DNA of 38,534 nucleotides from Roseburia sp. (GTDB lineage: Bacteria > Bacillota > Clostridia > Lachnospirales > Lachnospiraceae), in assembly GCA_023667765.1 (NCBI GenBank), contig JAMOZS010000024.1:1-38534 (forward strand), given 5' to 3'. Below the pieces are notes generated by a model that was not told where the DNA came from, ran no database searches, and saw nothing but the letters and a program-made list of their open reading frames with translations. The number at the start of each line of letters is the position of its first letter. Position 1 is the stretch's first letter. The position numbers and the translations under genes were made by a program. This document shows, in pieces, positions 23,827 to 31,329 of this stretch.

Positions 23827-24620
23827 TAGGAGAAAGTATAGGCTTAGCCGTTGAAAAGGCCACCAAAGAAGTTATAAAGGCAAGCGAAGTGGCAGAACTC
23901 GGCGCAATTAAGCCAGATGGCTTTGGTTCTCTTATAAAAGAGCGCTTTCCTTCTGAAATTGCTCAACCGCAAATTGATGGCATGTATTTAAAGGAATTTC
24001 CTCAACTTAATACCGGTTCGAACCCATTTGGCCCCCATATCATTAGAGATAACCCGTACCTCTCCCTCCGATATAACGATGTTTCCAAAGAGTGCTCGGA
24101 ATATTTGTGCGATTATGGTATTACTCCATGGGCATGGAAAGAGGCTTCATTCGAGCAAAGAATGGATATGTTGGGCAAAGCAACTGAGATTATCGGAAAA
24201 GAGCTTAATCTCCCGGACGACTGGATAAAAGGCATTAAGCCTACCGCCATTTCTGGAGAAGATTACATGGCGCAAGCTTCATGTAGAGTGAGGCCCCTAT
24301 CTAACGGCGGAGTTGACATCGTTGGGATACCAACATTGAACGTTAATCTTAATTATTTGACGGACGATTATTTGGAAGCCATGTCAACGGTATATCATGA
24401 AATGATTCATATGAAGCAGTACGCCTCTATTGACTGTATTGCACCAGACTTGACTACGGACACAAGATTGCTGGACCTCATTAAGGACTTGAAGACCAAT
24501 AGCGGGACACCCAAAAGCAGGGTAAGTTATCTGCACTCTCCGTATGAGGCAGAAGCCTGGGCACAAGAATCGTATTTCAAAAAGATGTTAGAGGCAGTTA
24601 TTCTGGACAGATACACATGA
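23823..24620 (+). CDS. Putative zinc metallopeptidase effector 1 (HEMIH)
   Basis: A 265-aa protein. The N-terminal helix (GLAVEKATKEVIKASEVAEL) resembles the leaders of the two effector genes downstream. A central region of about 150 aa is unrecognised. The zincin motif HEMIH lies near 192-196, followed by MKQYASIDC. A downstream acidic motif (SPYEAEAWAQESYF, about 239-252) supplies a likely third ligand (Glu). It would cut proteins using zinc. Its start overlaps the HerA gene stop (ATGA), so it is made together with the motor. No immunity gene follows directly. It could be a toxin, or a protease that processes the other effectors. Confidence 0.75.
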   Translation: MIGESIGLAVEKATKEVIKASEVAELGAIKPDGFGSLIKERFPSEIAQPQIDGMYLKEFPQLNTGSNPFGPHIIRDNPYLSLRYNDVSKECSEYLCDYGITPWAWKEASFEQRMDMLGKATEIIGKELNLPDDWIKGIKPTAISGEDYMAQASCRVRPLSNGGVDIVGIPTLNVNLNYLTDDYLEAMSTVYHEMIHMKQYASIDCIAPDLTTDTRLLDLIKDLKTNSGTPKSRVSYLHSPYEAEAWAQESYFKKMLEAVILDRYT

Positions 24621-24656
24621 TAAATAGCGTCTATGAATGTGTAGGAGGCGATGACA

Positions 24657-25397
24657 ATGGAATTGGTTACGATTTCTTTAGAGACAGCTAAAGAAGCATT
24701 AAAAGAAGTTACAAAAGAAGCCTCAGAAGTAGCGGCAGAGGGGGCAAAGCAGGTTGCAGAAGGTGCAGAAATAACGCCACCCGATTTAGGAAAGCTTGGC
24801 GGTAAATCAGAATCCGAACACATTACTTTGGGTAAGCTAAGCGTTGAACCCAGCGAGGTTCCAATCCAATTTGGCAGCGAGACAGAGGAGTTTTTCTGTG
24901 ATGACCTAGCATTGCACCATCTTACAGGCGAGCTCAGTGATAAAATTACAAACGCAGCCAGCGAGATAAAAACTCCTCGCCAAATTTCTACCATTAACGA
25001 AGGTTTAGAAGGTCAAACTTATCCAGGAACGAATGTCGAATACAGACGGCGCACTTTCATGTTAGACGGAGAAGATGTCGAAGGCGTTTTTCCCAGATTT
25101 GAAAGCAAATTTGATACTACCCTTCCTAAGGATTTACTAAGCGCATCCGACACTGTACAATTCAAGTATTGTACACAAAAGTTAGCTGAGCGAATAGAAA
25201 GTGCCCCCGAATTTGCAGCCCAATTTACACCGAGGCAAATTGAACAAATCAAAAATGGTGAGCCACGAATTTCTGGATTAACATGGCATCACAATGAACT
25301 TCCCGGAAGAATGCAACTGGTAAATGCCGATGTGCATAATACCTGTAGACACACGGGCGGGCGCAGCATTTGGGGCGGCGGCGCTGATTGTAGATAG
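24657..25397 (+). CDS. Modular toxin: helical leader plus WHH-type HNH nuclease
   Basis: A 246-aa protein. The leader MELVTISLETAKEALKEV, continuing as a Lys/Glu/Ala-rich helix, and the following ITLGKLSVEP...IQFGS segment are shared with the gene at 26008. The C-terminal about 40 residues contain GLTWHHNELPGRMQLVNADV followed by HNTCRHTGG. This is the signature of the HNH/ENDO VII toxin group with a conserved WHH, a DNA-cutting domain of polymorphic toxins. ATG 24657 is chosen over ATG 24651 because AGGAGG (24643-24648) is at the right distance. It is followed after 10 bp by a SUKH-type immunity gene, the classic toxin-immunity order. Confidence 0.85.
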   Translation: MELVTISLETAKEALKEVTKEASEVAAEGAKQVAEGAEITPPDLGKLGGKSESEHITLGKLSVEPSEVPIQFGSETEEFFCDDLALHHLTGELSDKITNAASEIKTPRQISTINEGLEGQTYPGTNVEYRRRTFMLDGEDVEGVFPRFESKFDTTLPKDLLSASDTVQFKYCTQKLAERIESAPEFAAQFTPRQIEQIKNGEPRISGLTWHHNELPGRMQLVNADVHNTCRHTGGRSIWGGGADCR

Positions 25398-25407
25398 GAG
25401 GGATAAT

Positions 25408-25800
25408 ATGGATTGGAAATACAAAATAAATGTAATAAATCAGAATGTGTTTCCCGAAATCGAAAAAAAATACGGTATCACGATTTCTGAGGAACTAAGG
25501 ACGCTAATTCTTATGGCTAATGCTGCTACACCATCTAAATACAATTTTTTGCTTGGAACAACAGAAAAAGTGCTTGGAGCCATTCTGTCCTTCAACGAGG
25601 GAGAAACGGATACAGATACAGTTTATACTGCACTCTCGACCATAGAAGATAAGTCGCTTGTTCCATTTGCAATAGACCCATTTGGTAATTACATTTGTTA
25701 TTCCAACAACGATAATGAGGTGGTTTTTTGGGACCATGAAACGAGTAGGATAAGTTCTACTGGAAAGGGTCTTTCTGAGTTTTTGGATAGTCTATACTAA
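25408..25800 (+). CDS. SMI1/KNR4 (SUKH) family immunity protein
   Basis: A 130-aa protein with the SUKH pattern. It opens with NVFPEIEKKYGITISEEL and continues with LRTLILMANAATPS. LVPFAIDPFGNYICY is followed by VVFWDHET and a short C-terminal helix. SUKH proteins bind and block the paired toxin nuclease in the producing cell. ATG 25408 follows TAGGAGGG. It directly follows the WHH nuclease gene, a pairing seen often in polymorphic toxin loci, so its partner is very probably that nuclease. About 207 bp with a new promoter then separate it from the second metallopeptidase. Confidence 0.85.
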   Translation: MDWKYKINVINQNVFPEIEKKYGITISEELRTLILMANAATPSKYNFLLGTTEKVLGAILSFNEGETDTDTVYTALSTIEDKSLVPFAIDPFGNYICYSNNDNEVVFWDHETSRISSTGKGLSEFLDSLY

Positions 25801-25960
25801 AATGCTGTTCAGCTGAAATCCCAAATATACAACAAATCCTCTTGGGTTAGTATAATTGAAACGCAATCCAGGAATACACTCAAGGGGATTTGAAGGGATT
25901 TCCATGGTTTTCCATGCATCTGCATAAATCGAGCAAATTCACAGATTGTAAACTACTCAT

Positions 25961-25989
25961 TTGACGACAAGTTTATATATTTGTATAAT
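25961..25989 (+). promoter_or_regulatory. Strong promoter for metallopeptidase effector 2
   Basis: TTGACG (25961-25966), a 17-bp spacer and a perfect TATAAT (25984-25989). Transcription would start near 25996, only about 12 nt before ATG 26008, giving a very short leader that begins at the ribosome site GGGGGTG. Confidence 0.75.
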
Positions 25990-26007
25990 ATAGTGGGGGT
26001 GACAGAT

Positions 26008-26844
26008 ATGGAGTTGGTTACAGTTTCTTTAGAATTAGCGAAAGAAGCGGCGGTAGAGGTCGCAAAAGAAGCTGAGAAAACAGCAGAAGTTGCAGCTGAG
26101 TTTGGAAAAGTTGGCAAAGTAATCGAAACTGAACAGGTAAGTCTTGGCAAATTAGGTGTTGGCGATTGCAGCAAGCAAATCAGCTTTGGTAGTCTTGCAA
26201 GCGGTGAGTTCAAAAAAAATGCAAATTATTTGAGGTGGAAAGATGGAATTGGTGTAGGCGAGTTGGGCAAGGATTGGATAGAAGAATTAACCAACGAAAT
26301 CGCTGCCATTTTTGGGAATGACCATATTAAGGCCTCAAAGCAGTATTTTATGAACAACGCAGGCATCAACACTTATCTTGGACGGCTTGTATATGACCCC
26401 AGCTATCTTAGAAAAGCTGGTAATGAATACGGAATGGATTCCATCCTTGGAACGTTGGCCCATGAAGTAGGCCATAGAGTCGTCTATAACATTGGACTTG
26501 AGAGTGAAATTACTCCTTATGAGAACGAAGCTTGCGCGGATTATATTGCAGGCTTAACTGCCCGTCTCTGCAAGTTGGACAGCACTCATCGGTTAGCTTG
26601 GTATAATGGTCGTTCGGAAGTATCCCTTGATGGAATCCATCCTGGAAAATCCGTCCGGCTGGAAGCATTTACAAGAGGATTGATAAGGATTGACACCGGC
26701 AAAGAGGCAACTAAGTTGAAGGTCTTTGAGGCGTTCTCTCCTTACGATTTGGAAGGTGTTTATCAAGATGCGGATTTACTGAAGAGTATCCTCTATCAAG
26801 ATGTTATCACTCCTTTGAGAACTGGAGAAATCAAAAAAGTTTGA
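26008..26844 (+). CDS. Modular zinc metallopeptidase effector 2 (HEVGH)
   Basis: A 278-aa protein. The leader MELVTVSLELAKEAAVEV, continuing as an Ala/Glu/Lys helix, and the segment VSLGKLGVGD...ISFGS match the nuclease toxin at 24657 over about 65 residues. The rest differs: residues 152-156 are the zincin motif HEVGH (LAHEVGHRVVYNIG), with ENEACADYIAG (about 172-182) giving the third ligand. The catalytic domain is therefore a protease joined to the shared leader. It has its own strong promoter and is followed by an inverted repeat. No immunity gene follows directly. The small gene at 27105 is the nearest candidate, but without evidence. Confidence 0.82.
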   Translation: MELVTVSLELAKEAAVEVAKEAEKTAEVAAEFGKVGKVIETEQVSLGKLGVGDCSKQISFGSLASGEFKKNANYLRWKDGIGVGELGKDWIEELTNEIAAIFGNDHIKASKQYFMNNAGINTYLGRLVYDPSYLRKAGNEYGMDSILGTLAHEVGHRVVYNIGLESEITPYENEACADYIAGLTARLCKLDSTHRLAWYNGRSEVSLDGIHPGKSVRLEAFTRGLIRIDTGKEATKLKVFEAFSPYDLEGVYQDADLLKSILYQDVITPLRTGEIKKV

Positions 26845-26854
26845 TTCAAAGACA

Positions 26855-26913
26855 CAAACGCTGCGCTTCCCCCAGCGGTTGCCTTTATGTCTACTGCTGG
26901 GGGATTCCGTTTG
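26855..26913. terminator. Long imperfect hairpin after the effector locus
   Basis: Outer arms CAAACG (26855-26860) and CGTTTG (26908-26913), inner arms TCCCCCAGC (26868-26876) and GCTGGGGGA (26896-26904). It lies 11 bp after the effector-2 stop. There is no T-run, so it may stabilise the mRNA or be a weak terminator. Confidence 0.45.
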
Positions 26914-27025
26914 CGCAAATTGGCCCTATCCTTCGTGCTTTACATATATAGGTCAGTCTAAGGACCACAGGGCTTTCCATACGCTCGTTCTTCTCACTTT
27001 TCAAAGCTAAACTTGCCAAAATTGG

Positions 27026-27053
27026 TTGTAGTGAGCCACATCCGTGATATAAT
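27026..27053 (+). promoter_or_regulatory. Possible promoter for the 63-aa gene
   Basis: TTGTAG (27026-27031), a 16-bp spacer, then a perfect TATAAT (27048-27053), about 50 bp upstream of the chosen start. Confidence 0.45.
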
Positions 27054-27104
27054 CTAATGAATTCTAATACTTAGGAACCATGCATGCAAAGGATGACCTT
27101 AACA

Positions 27105-27296
27105 ATGGCAGATGCAATTGACACATTTGTTCAACAGCCATTAAGTTCCAGTATTTGTCCATTTTCTGAAGCAATAAATGATGCAACACAGGCCAAAGCA
27201 TTGAACCGTCTGATGAAGGAATTGGATACGGGCTCTACTGACAAAGTGTCTTTCTTTGAGGAAGATGTGTATCATATGTTCGAGGTTAAAGAGTAA
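27105..27296 (+). CDS. Hypothetical small protein, 63 aa
   Basis: ATG 27105 is preferred because AAAGGATGA precedes it by about 10 nt; earlier ATGs at 27084 and 27093 lack a site. The product (MADAIDTFVQQPLSSSICPF, then a Lys/Glu-rich helix) is small, soluble and acidic, and I do not recognise it. It follows the effector locus on the same strand, with its own likely promoter and a strong shared terminator. It could be an immunity protein for a metallopeptidase, but nothing in the sequence proves this. Confidence 0.5.
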   Translation: MADAIDTFVQQPLSSSICPFSEAINDATQAKALNRLMKELDTGSTDKVSFFEEDVYHMFEVKE

Positions 27297-27310
27297 GAAA
27301 CACTATGGAC

Positions 27311-27356
27311 AAAAGAAGGAATGGGACTGGCAGATGCCAGACCCATTCCTTCTTTT
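27311..27356. terminator. Bidirectional terminator
   Basis: AAAAGAAGGAATGGG (27311-27325) pairs perfectly with CCCATTCCTTCTTTT (27342-27356), with an inner GGCA/TGCC pair. It has T-runs in both directions and serves the convergent 63-aa gene and the minus-strand operon. Confidence 0.9.
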
Positions 27357-27381
27357 CAACGTGTAAAAAACTCGCCACCCA

Positions 27382-28263
27382 TTAAGCGTGTTCGCCGGCC
27401 TCGCCCTCATCATCGCTGAAGAACATCTCTTTATCAACTTTTCCAATATCCTCCATTAAAGCCATAAGCAAACCGAAGCACTCATCAGCCTTCAACTGGG
27501 TATCATTGATTATGTACCTCAAAATCTCAGTCAGTGCGCTAAGTCCAGCTGTGACATGAAGCGGAGTCTCAACATCTGAATCATTTCGAAATACTATGGT
27601 GTTGCTAACCAGAACAACTTCACCTATTTTTTTGGCGTCGGTCACCACGTTCGCCAAGTCGGCATATTCCCTAAACGCTTCTATGCGGTCGATATCTCGG
27701 TGATTTTGAAGGATATCCAGTGCAGAGTCCAAAGCGGCATTATCAATGTCCTCTATTGAAGGATAAATTGTGCCTAAGCCGAAAATATTGGACATCATTT
27801 TATTGAAGTCGGAGGCAAATTCATTAAACTTGGTTTCTGTCTCACCGTCAGCAATATATGCGAAGTATTTAAGCGTCATCTCAATCTTTATCTTACCATC
27901 CTCGGTTGGGAATACGCTCAGAGACATTGCCTGGTCGGAAATCATATGCAAAATCTCAAAGTCTCTTGGCCGGAAAAGGGCAAATTCAGGGATGGTAACA
28001 TCAATGTGCGCTACCCAGTCATCATAGTTAATTTCTCCCAGCACTTCCCCGCCATACTGCTTAACCAGTTCATCGCACGCTTCAAGGATATCCTGATACT
28101 GCTGTTGCCACTGGGGTGTAGCAATTTTAGGGAGCTTCTGTGAAAAGTTATCCACGCGCTCCTGTAGTTCTGAAAACTGGGAATGAAAAGCAGCGTTAAG
28201 TTCCTCATCGACAGGTTTAACTTCGGGTTTGGGGTATTCTCTCTTGAACACAAAATTTTCCAC
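27382..28263 (-). CDS. Hypothetical acidic helical protein, 293 aa
   Basis: Not recognised. Residues 1-75 are helical (FSQLPK- and QQQYQDIL-type heptads), a mixed middle domain follows (about 80-160), then a helical C-terminal domain ending in a strongly acidic tail (SDDEGEAGE). No membrane segment or enzyme motif is seen. GTG 28263 follows AGAAGG. It is the last of four minus-strand genes (30582, 30277, 28780, 28263) spaced closely enough to form one transcript. Read in the opposite direction, its codons contain two chance CAAAATCTC words, which are unrelated to the left-end repeat arrays. Confidence 0.65.
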   Translation of the reverse strand: MENFVFKREYPKPEVKPVDEELNAAFHSQFSELQERVDNFSQKLPKIATPQWQQQYQDILEACDELVKQYGGEVLGEINYDDWVAHIDVTIPEFALFRPRDFEILHMISDQAMSLSVFPTEDGKIKIEMTLKYFAYIADGETETKFNEFASDFNKMMSNIFGLGTIYPSIEDIDNAALDSALDILQNHRDIDRIEAFREYADLANVVTDAKKIGEVVLVSNTIVFRNDSDVETPLHVTAGLSALTEILRYIINDTQLKADECFGLLMALMEDIGKVDKEMFFSDDEGEAGEHA

Positions 28264-28342
28264 AAACAGCCTTCTTTCTAATTCTAAGTGCCACCCATGT
28301 GAATTCGGCTGATAACAATACCAGAATTGTCAGCATTTTGCC

Positions 28343-28780
28343 TCATATGTATCCACTCTCTTCTCCGAGGCAGCACAGAACATCTGCTTCCAACTCAAGA
28401 GGAGTTTTTGCCGCCAATGCCTTCACCACGTACGGGAGATGCGCTTTTCTATTTGATGAACAATGATACAACTCATACGACGAGTAGTATTCCTCCGCAT
28501 ACTCCATGATATCTTGAATGAGGGACTTTTTGGCGGAGGATACATCTGCCCCGTGTGCAACGATGTCCATATCGCGCAAGGCAAGTGTAACTGTGCCATC
28601 TTCTTCCTGATACTCATCAGCGATATATTTTATGGCTGAGAGCAACTCGCGTACAGTCTCAATGGAGGAAAGCATCATAAGGTCCCCTACTCTACGGATA
28701 AACACAGGTTTTCCGCTCATGGCTAAGTCCATCGTACTGCTCCAATTCCTGTGTGCATCATTTGTCCGTATTGTGAACAC
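28343..28780 (-). CDS. Phd/YefM-like antitoxin-type protein, 145 aa
   Basis: The start GTG 28780 is chosen because AAAGGAGGG lies 6 nt upstream. The first 50 residues (STMDLAMSGKPVFIRRVGDL, then a strand and helix LMMLSSIETVRELLSAI) follow the pattern of Phd/YefM antitoxins, where a short domain binds the operator and the partner toxin. The next part (TVTLALRDMDIVAHGADVSS followed by a helix) recalls HicB-like domains. It lies between the 485-aa and 293-aa genes on the same transcript. Either of those could be its partner, but neither looks like a classic RelE or Doc toxin. Confidence 0.55.
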   Translation of the reverse strand: MFTIRTNDAHRNWSSTMDLAMSGKPVFIRRVGDLMMLSSIETVRELLSAIKYIADEYQEEDGTVTLALRDMDIVAHGADVSSAKKSLIQDIMEYAEEYYSSYELYHCSSNRKAHLPYVVKALAAKTPLELEADVLCCLGEESGYI

Positions 28781-28819
28781 TTCTATCCCTCCTTTGCCTC
28801 GGGACATGACCAAAGTGTA

Positions 28820-30277
28820 TTAGTTGTCTGTCTGTGAGTCTTTCTTCTTTATGAACACAGACTTAATGAACGGCCTGACGTATGTCTCACCCGGAGTCAG
28901 TTCGTATCCATAGCTCTCTGCCAATGCCCTTGCCTCCTCTGACGCCACCTGTCCATCAGGGAGCCGCCGGATAAAACCATTGATGCTGCGCTCCGCAGTG
29001 TCATATTCCTCTGGACGTCTCGAAGCACCTGTTCCCTCTTTTGGCTCTGCTGCATGATATGTGTCCCGAAGCTTACCACCTCGAGCAAATCCCTTGATAT
29101 GCACCGGCTCTTTTTGCTGTAAAAAGTAATTATCCAGGTCAAATCCTTCAGAGGGTGAAAGCACCTGCGAAGCATATAGTATGAGCAATAAGAGAGATAG
29201 GTTCTCATATGCGATAGCTTCTGTAGCCTCTCTCACTACGGAAAAAACATAGCCATCTATCGTATCGTAATAGCCCGCGATGCTCCCTTTTCCAAAATCT
29301 ATGCGATAGAGCATGTAAACCCTGTCTGAGTAAAGCAACTCCCGCAACAACAGGCTTTTCAACTCACCTGTAGGGTCTTCAAACACAAAATTTACCCCAT
29401 TTGTTGGTAATGTACGCTTCCTATGCTTGAGCTTTTCCTTTAGCTCGTCTATGCCCCATGGGGATGTGCTTTCCAAAAGAAGTAGTGGTGCAACAATTGT
29501 ATTATAAATTTTTGTGGGCACGATATCCCAAGTGAACTCATTGATAAATGGTAGCAGCGCTGTAGTCGTATTGATGTGCAAACGCTGAACTTGTTCCAGT
29601 TGATTTAAATTAAAATTTGATGTAATGTCTATTCCCTGCTTCGCATATGCATTCGCAACATACCGAATAAGCCCCTCTTTGGTCTGAGGGGCTGTACCCT
29701 TTCGCATCGCTCGTTCAAGCTCAATACCTGGGACATCGGAATATGCATAAGGATATGGACCGACCAGCAGCTCCCCACTGCGGCTTACGCCATAAACACA
29801 CGTCTCAAGTGCAAATTTATTGGGGCGCATATACTCTAATGTCTGTAAAATTAAGTCAAGGTAGGCATCAACAATTTTACCGTTTACTTTGCCCCTCTGC
29901 TCAGTTTGAATTCGCACCACTGTTGCCAAAAACTCGGCAAATTCAGCATAACGCCCTTCCTTACGGATGCGATTCGTCACCGTGTTATAAAATGAGTGCA
30001 GACCAAACACGAACTTATCAGGATTGGCACCAGCAAGTTCAAGCTGAGCATCATATTGGCGGACGACTTCCCTAAACTGTACGTCTTTACAGAAGAAGAA
30101 TACCCCCATCGCCAACTCATTAAAGGGGATTCCATCTAAAGCAGTTAGAATCATACAAGCACTACTGAAAGTCCGCTCCATTATCAACTGAACCGGAAAT
30201 GGCTTGCCTTCTATCTTCTTCTGCATCCTGCTATAATAGCGTATTCTGATTTGCTCTTCTTTTTCACTATAAGCCAC
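28820..30277 (-). CDS. Hypothetical protein, 485 aa
   Basis: No family recognised. It is mostly helical in its first 300 residues, followed by a probable alpha/beta domain (NFVFEDPTGELKSLLLREL, VYMLYRIDFGKGSIAGYY) and a charged, flexible C-terminal tail (about 420-485). There is no signal peptide. GTG 30277 follows GGTGAG. Its stop is 40 bp from the start of the Phd-like gene, so the two are co-translated. The gene pair plus the 293-aa gene may form a toxin-antitoxin-like or defence set, but this is only an inference from layout. Confidence 0.65.
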   Translation of the reverse strand: MAYSEKEEQIRIRYYSRMQKKIEGKPFPVQLIMERTFSSACMILTALDGIPFNELAMGVFFFCKDVQFREVVRQYDAQLELAGANPDKFVFGLHSFYNTVTNRIRKEGRYAEFAEFLATVVRIQTEQRGKVNGKIVDAYLDLILQTLEYMRPNKFALETCVYGVSRSGELLVGPYPYAYSDVPGIELERAMRKGTAPQTKEGLIRYVANAYAKQGIDITSNFNLNQLEQVQRLHINTTTALLPFINEFTWDIVPTKIYNTIVAPLLLLESTSPWGIDELKEKLKHRKRTLPTNGVNFVFEDPTGELKSLLLRELLYSDRVYMLYRIDFGKGSIAGYYDTIDGYVFSVVREATEAIAYENLSLLLLILYASQVLSPSEGFDLDNYFLQQKEPVHIKGFARGGKLRDTYHAAEPKEGTGASRRPEEYDTAERSINGFIRRLPDGQVASEEARALAESYGYELTPGETYVRPFIKSVFIKKKDSQTDN

Positions 30278-30333
30278 AAAGTCTCACCCGCCCTTATGCA
30301 CATAAAGGTAATGGCAACATCACAATCAATTGC

Positions 30334-30582
30334 CTATGCCGGTTTCCCATACTCATATATAGTATCGCTTGGTAGGTCAACTCGCTCATTCCAGAACACG
30401 CACGTCCGGCTCTCGTCAAGCTGAACTTGATTGAACAGGCACGGGATAGCGAGCAAATCACGGTAACTTTCTATCTTATTGATGTCTTCCAGGACATCAT
30501 AAATGACAGCTTTCCCATCCTCAAACACGACATCCAAGCAGAAATTCGGCAACGGTGTTACACTTTTGATTCTTGGTAGCAT
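30334..30582 (-). CDS. DUF2442 domain protein, 82 aa
   Basis: The sequence matches the DUF2442 pattern: a strand pair (VTPLPNFCLDVVFEDGKAVI), then a D-rich turn, YRDLLAIPCLFNQVQLDES, and the ending VFWNERVDLPSDTIYEYG. Such proteins often occur beside DUF4160 proteins in toxin-antitoxin-like pairs; no DUF4160 gene is seen here. ATG 30582 follows AGGAGGG. It is the first gene of the minus-strand operon that continues with the 485-aa gene 56 bp downstream. A -10 box TATACT lies at 30617-30622 on the minus strand, with a weak -35 (TTTTCA). Confidence 0.8.
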   Translation of the reverse strand: MLPRIKSVTPLPNFCLDVVFEDGKAVIYDVLEDINKIESYRDLLAIPCLFNQVQLDESRTCVFWNERVDLPSDTIYEYGKPA

Positions 30583-30674
30583 CGATGACCTACCCTCCTG
30601 AAATGTAGATACCTATAGTATAGCATAGATTGACACAAATGAAAAGGCAAAGAAAGCGTCTCTACTCAGCAAAA

Positions 30675-30697
30675 GGAGCGGCTCAACGAGCCGCTCC
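30675..30697 (-). terminator. Terminator overlapping the 79-aa gene stop
   Basis: GGAGCGGCTC (30675-30684) pairs perfectly with GAGCCGCTCC (30688-30697), followed on the minus strand by TTTTG. The stop codon of the 79-aa gene lies inside it. Confidence 0.75.
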
Positions 30698-30922
30698 CCT
30701 CTTCATGCTTTCAGAATATTCATCGCATTGTCTCATGAACTCCTCATGTTGCCTAATCTTCTGCCACACCTTGGGAATGCCCACGACATCCACTACGGAG
30801 CCAGGTGCCGCAGCAGCTTGCATCTTGCGCAAGGTCTTGTAGTACCCATCAATTGTTTCCTGCAGCACCGCATGGGCCTCAGCAGAAAGCTCTTCCACGT
30901 TCCAAAGATTATATAGTTCCAT
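30683..30922 (-). CDS. Hypothetical small protein, 79 aa
   Basis: The start is ATG 30922, preceded by AAAGGTGG at 8 nt; the longer reading from 30934 is less likely. The product begins MELYNLWNVEELS and contains a long amphipathic helix (AHAVLQETIDGYYKTLRKMQ) and a second helical part rich in Glu, Arg and Lys. It is soluble and not recognised. It is followed by its own terminator and preceded by the terminator of the next minus-strand gene, so it is a single-gene unit. Confidence 0.55.
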   Translation of the reverse strand: MELYNLWNVEELSAEAHAVLQETIDGYYKTLRKMQAAAAPGSVVDVVGIPKVWQKIRQHEEFMRQCDEYSESMKRGAAR

Positions 30923-30956
30923 ACAAAAAACCACCTTTCAAAAATAAAAAAAACTA

Positions 30957-30996
30957 CTATGGATGGGCGCACTTATCCTGCGCTAACCATCCATAG
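30957..30996 (-). terminator. Terminator of the 81-aa gene
   Basis: CTATGGATGG (30957-30966) and CCATCCATAG (30987-30996) form a perfect 10-bp stem. On the minus strand it is followed by TAG and a T-rich run (TTTTTTTTATTTTT), a typical Rho-independent signal. Confidence 0.85.
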
Positions 30997-31029
30997 CAGT
31001 CACATTTTTATTAAAATATCACGCTCGGC

Positions 31030-31275
31030 TTAAAATGTCAAGAGCGCCTGCTTTATCTCTTCAAACTCATCGGCAGTTACTTCAAACTTCACCCCAGTTA
31101 TTTCCGAATAAAGTTTGCAAGCAAGCCGGATACACTCCTCAATCGTCTCCCCTTGCTTTTCCTCGATGCAAATCTGTGCCATGGCCTTGATGCGTTCCAG
31201 CAGGCCCTCACCTGCCGGGTCTGGGATGCTGGACAATATCCCATATGCATAGGCGCTGAATTCTGTGCTGTCCAT
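31030..31275 (-). CDS. Hypothetical small acidic protein, 81 aa
   Basis: ATG 31275 follows a strong ribosome site (GGGAGGGCGGG). The product is a soluble, helical, acidic protein (EFSAYAYGILSSIPDPAGEG, then several Glu-rich helices), without a recognised motif. It is divergent from the 195-aa gene at 31330 and followed by its own terminator. The function is unknown. Confidence 0.55.
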   Translation of the reverse strand: MDSTEFSAYAYGILSSIPDPAGEGLLERIKAMAQICIEEKQGETIEECIRLACKLYSEITGVKFEVTADEFEEIKQALLTF

Positions 31276-31329
31276 TTCCCGCCCTCCCTATCGTACGTCA
31301 GAATATAGTATATCACCATTTGACTCCAT

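Noticed and set aside
27519-27957. CAAAATCTC words inside the 293-aa gene as more transposon-end sites
   Set aside because: Only two isolated copies within coding sequence (they encode Glu-Ile-Leu type residues); no array.
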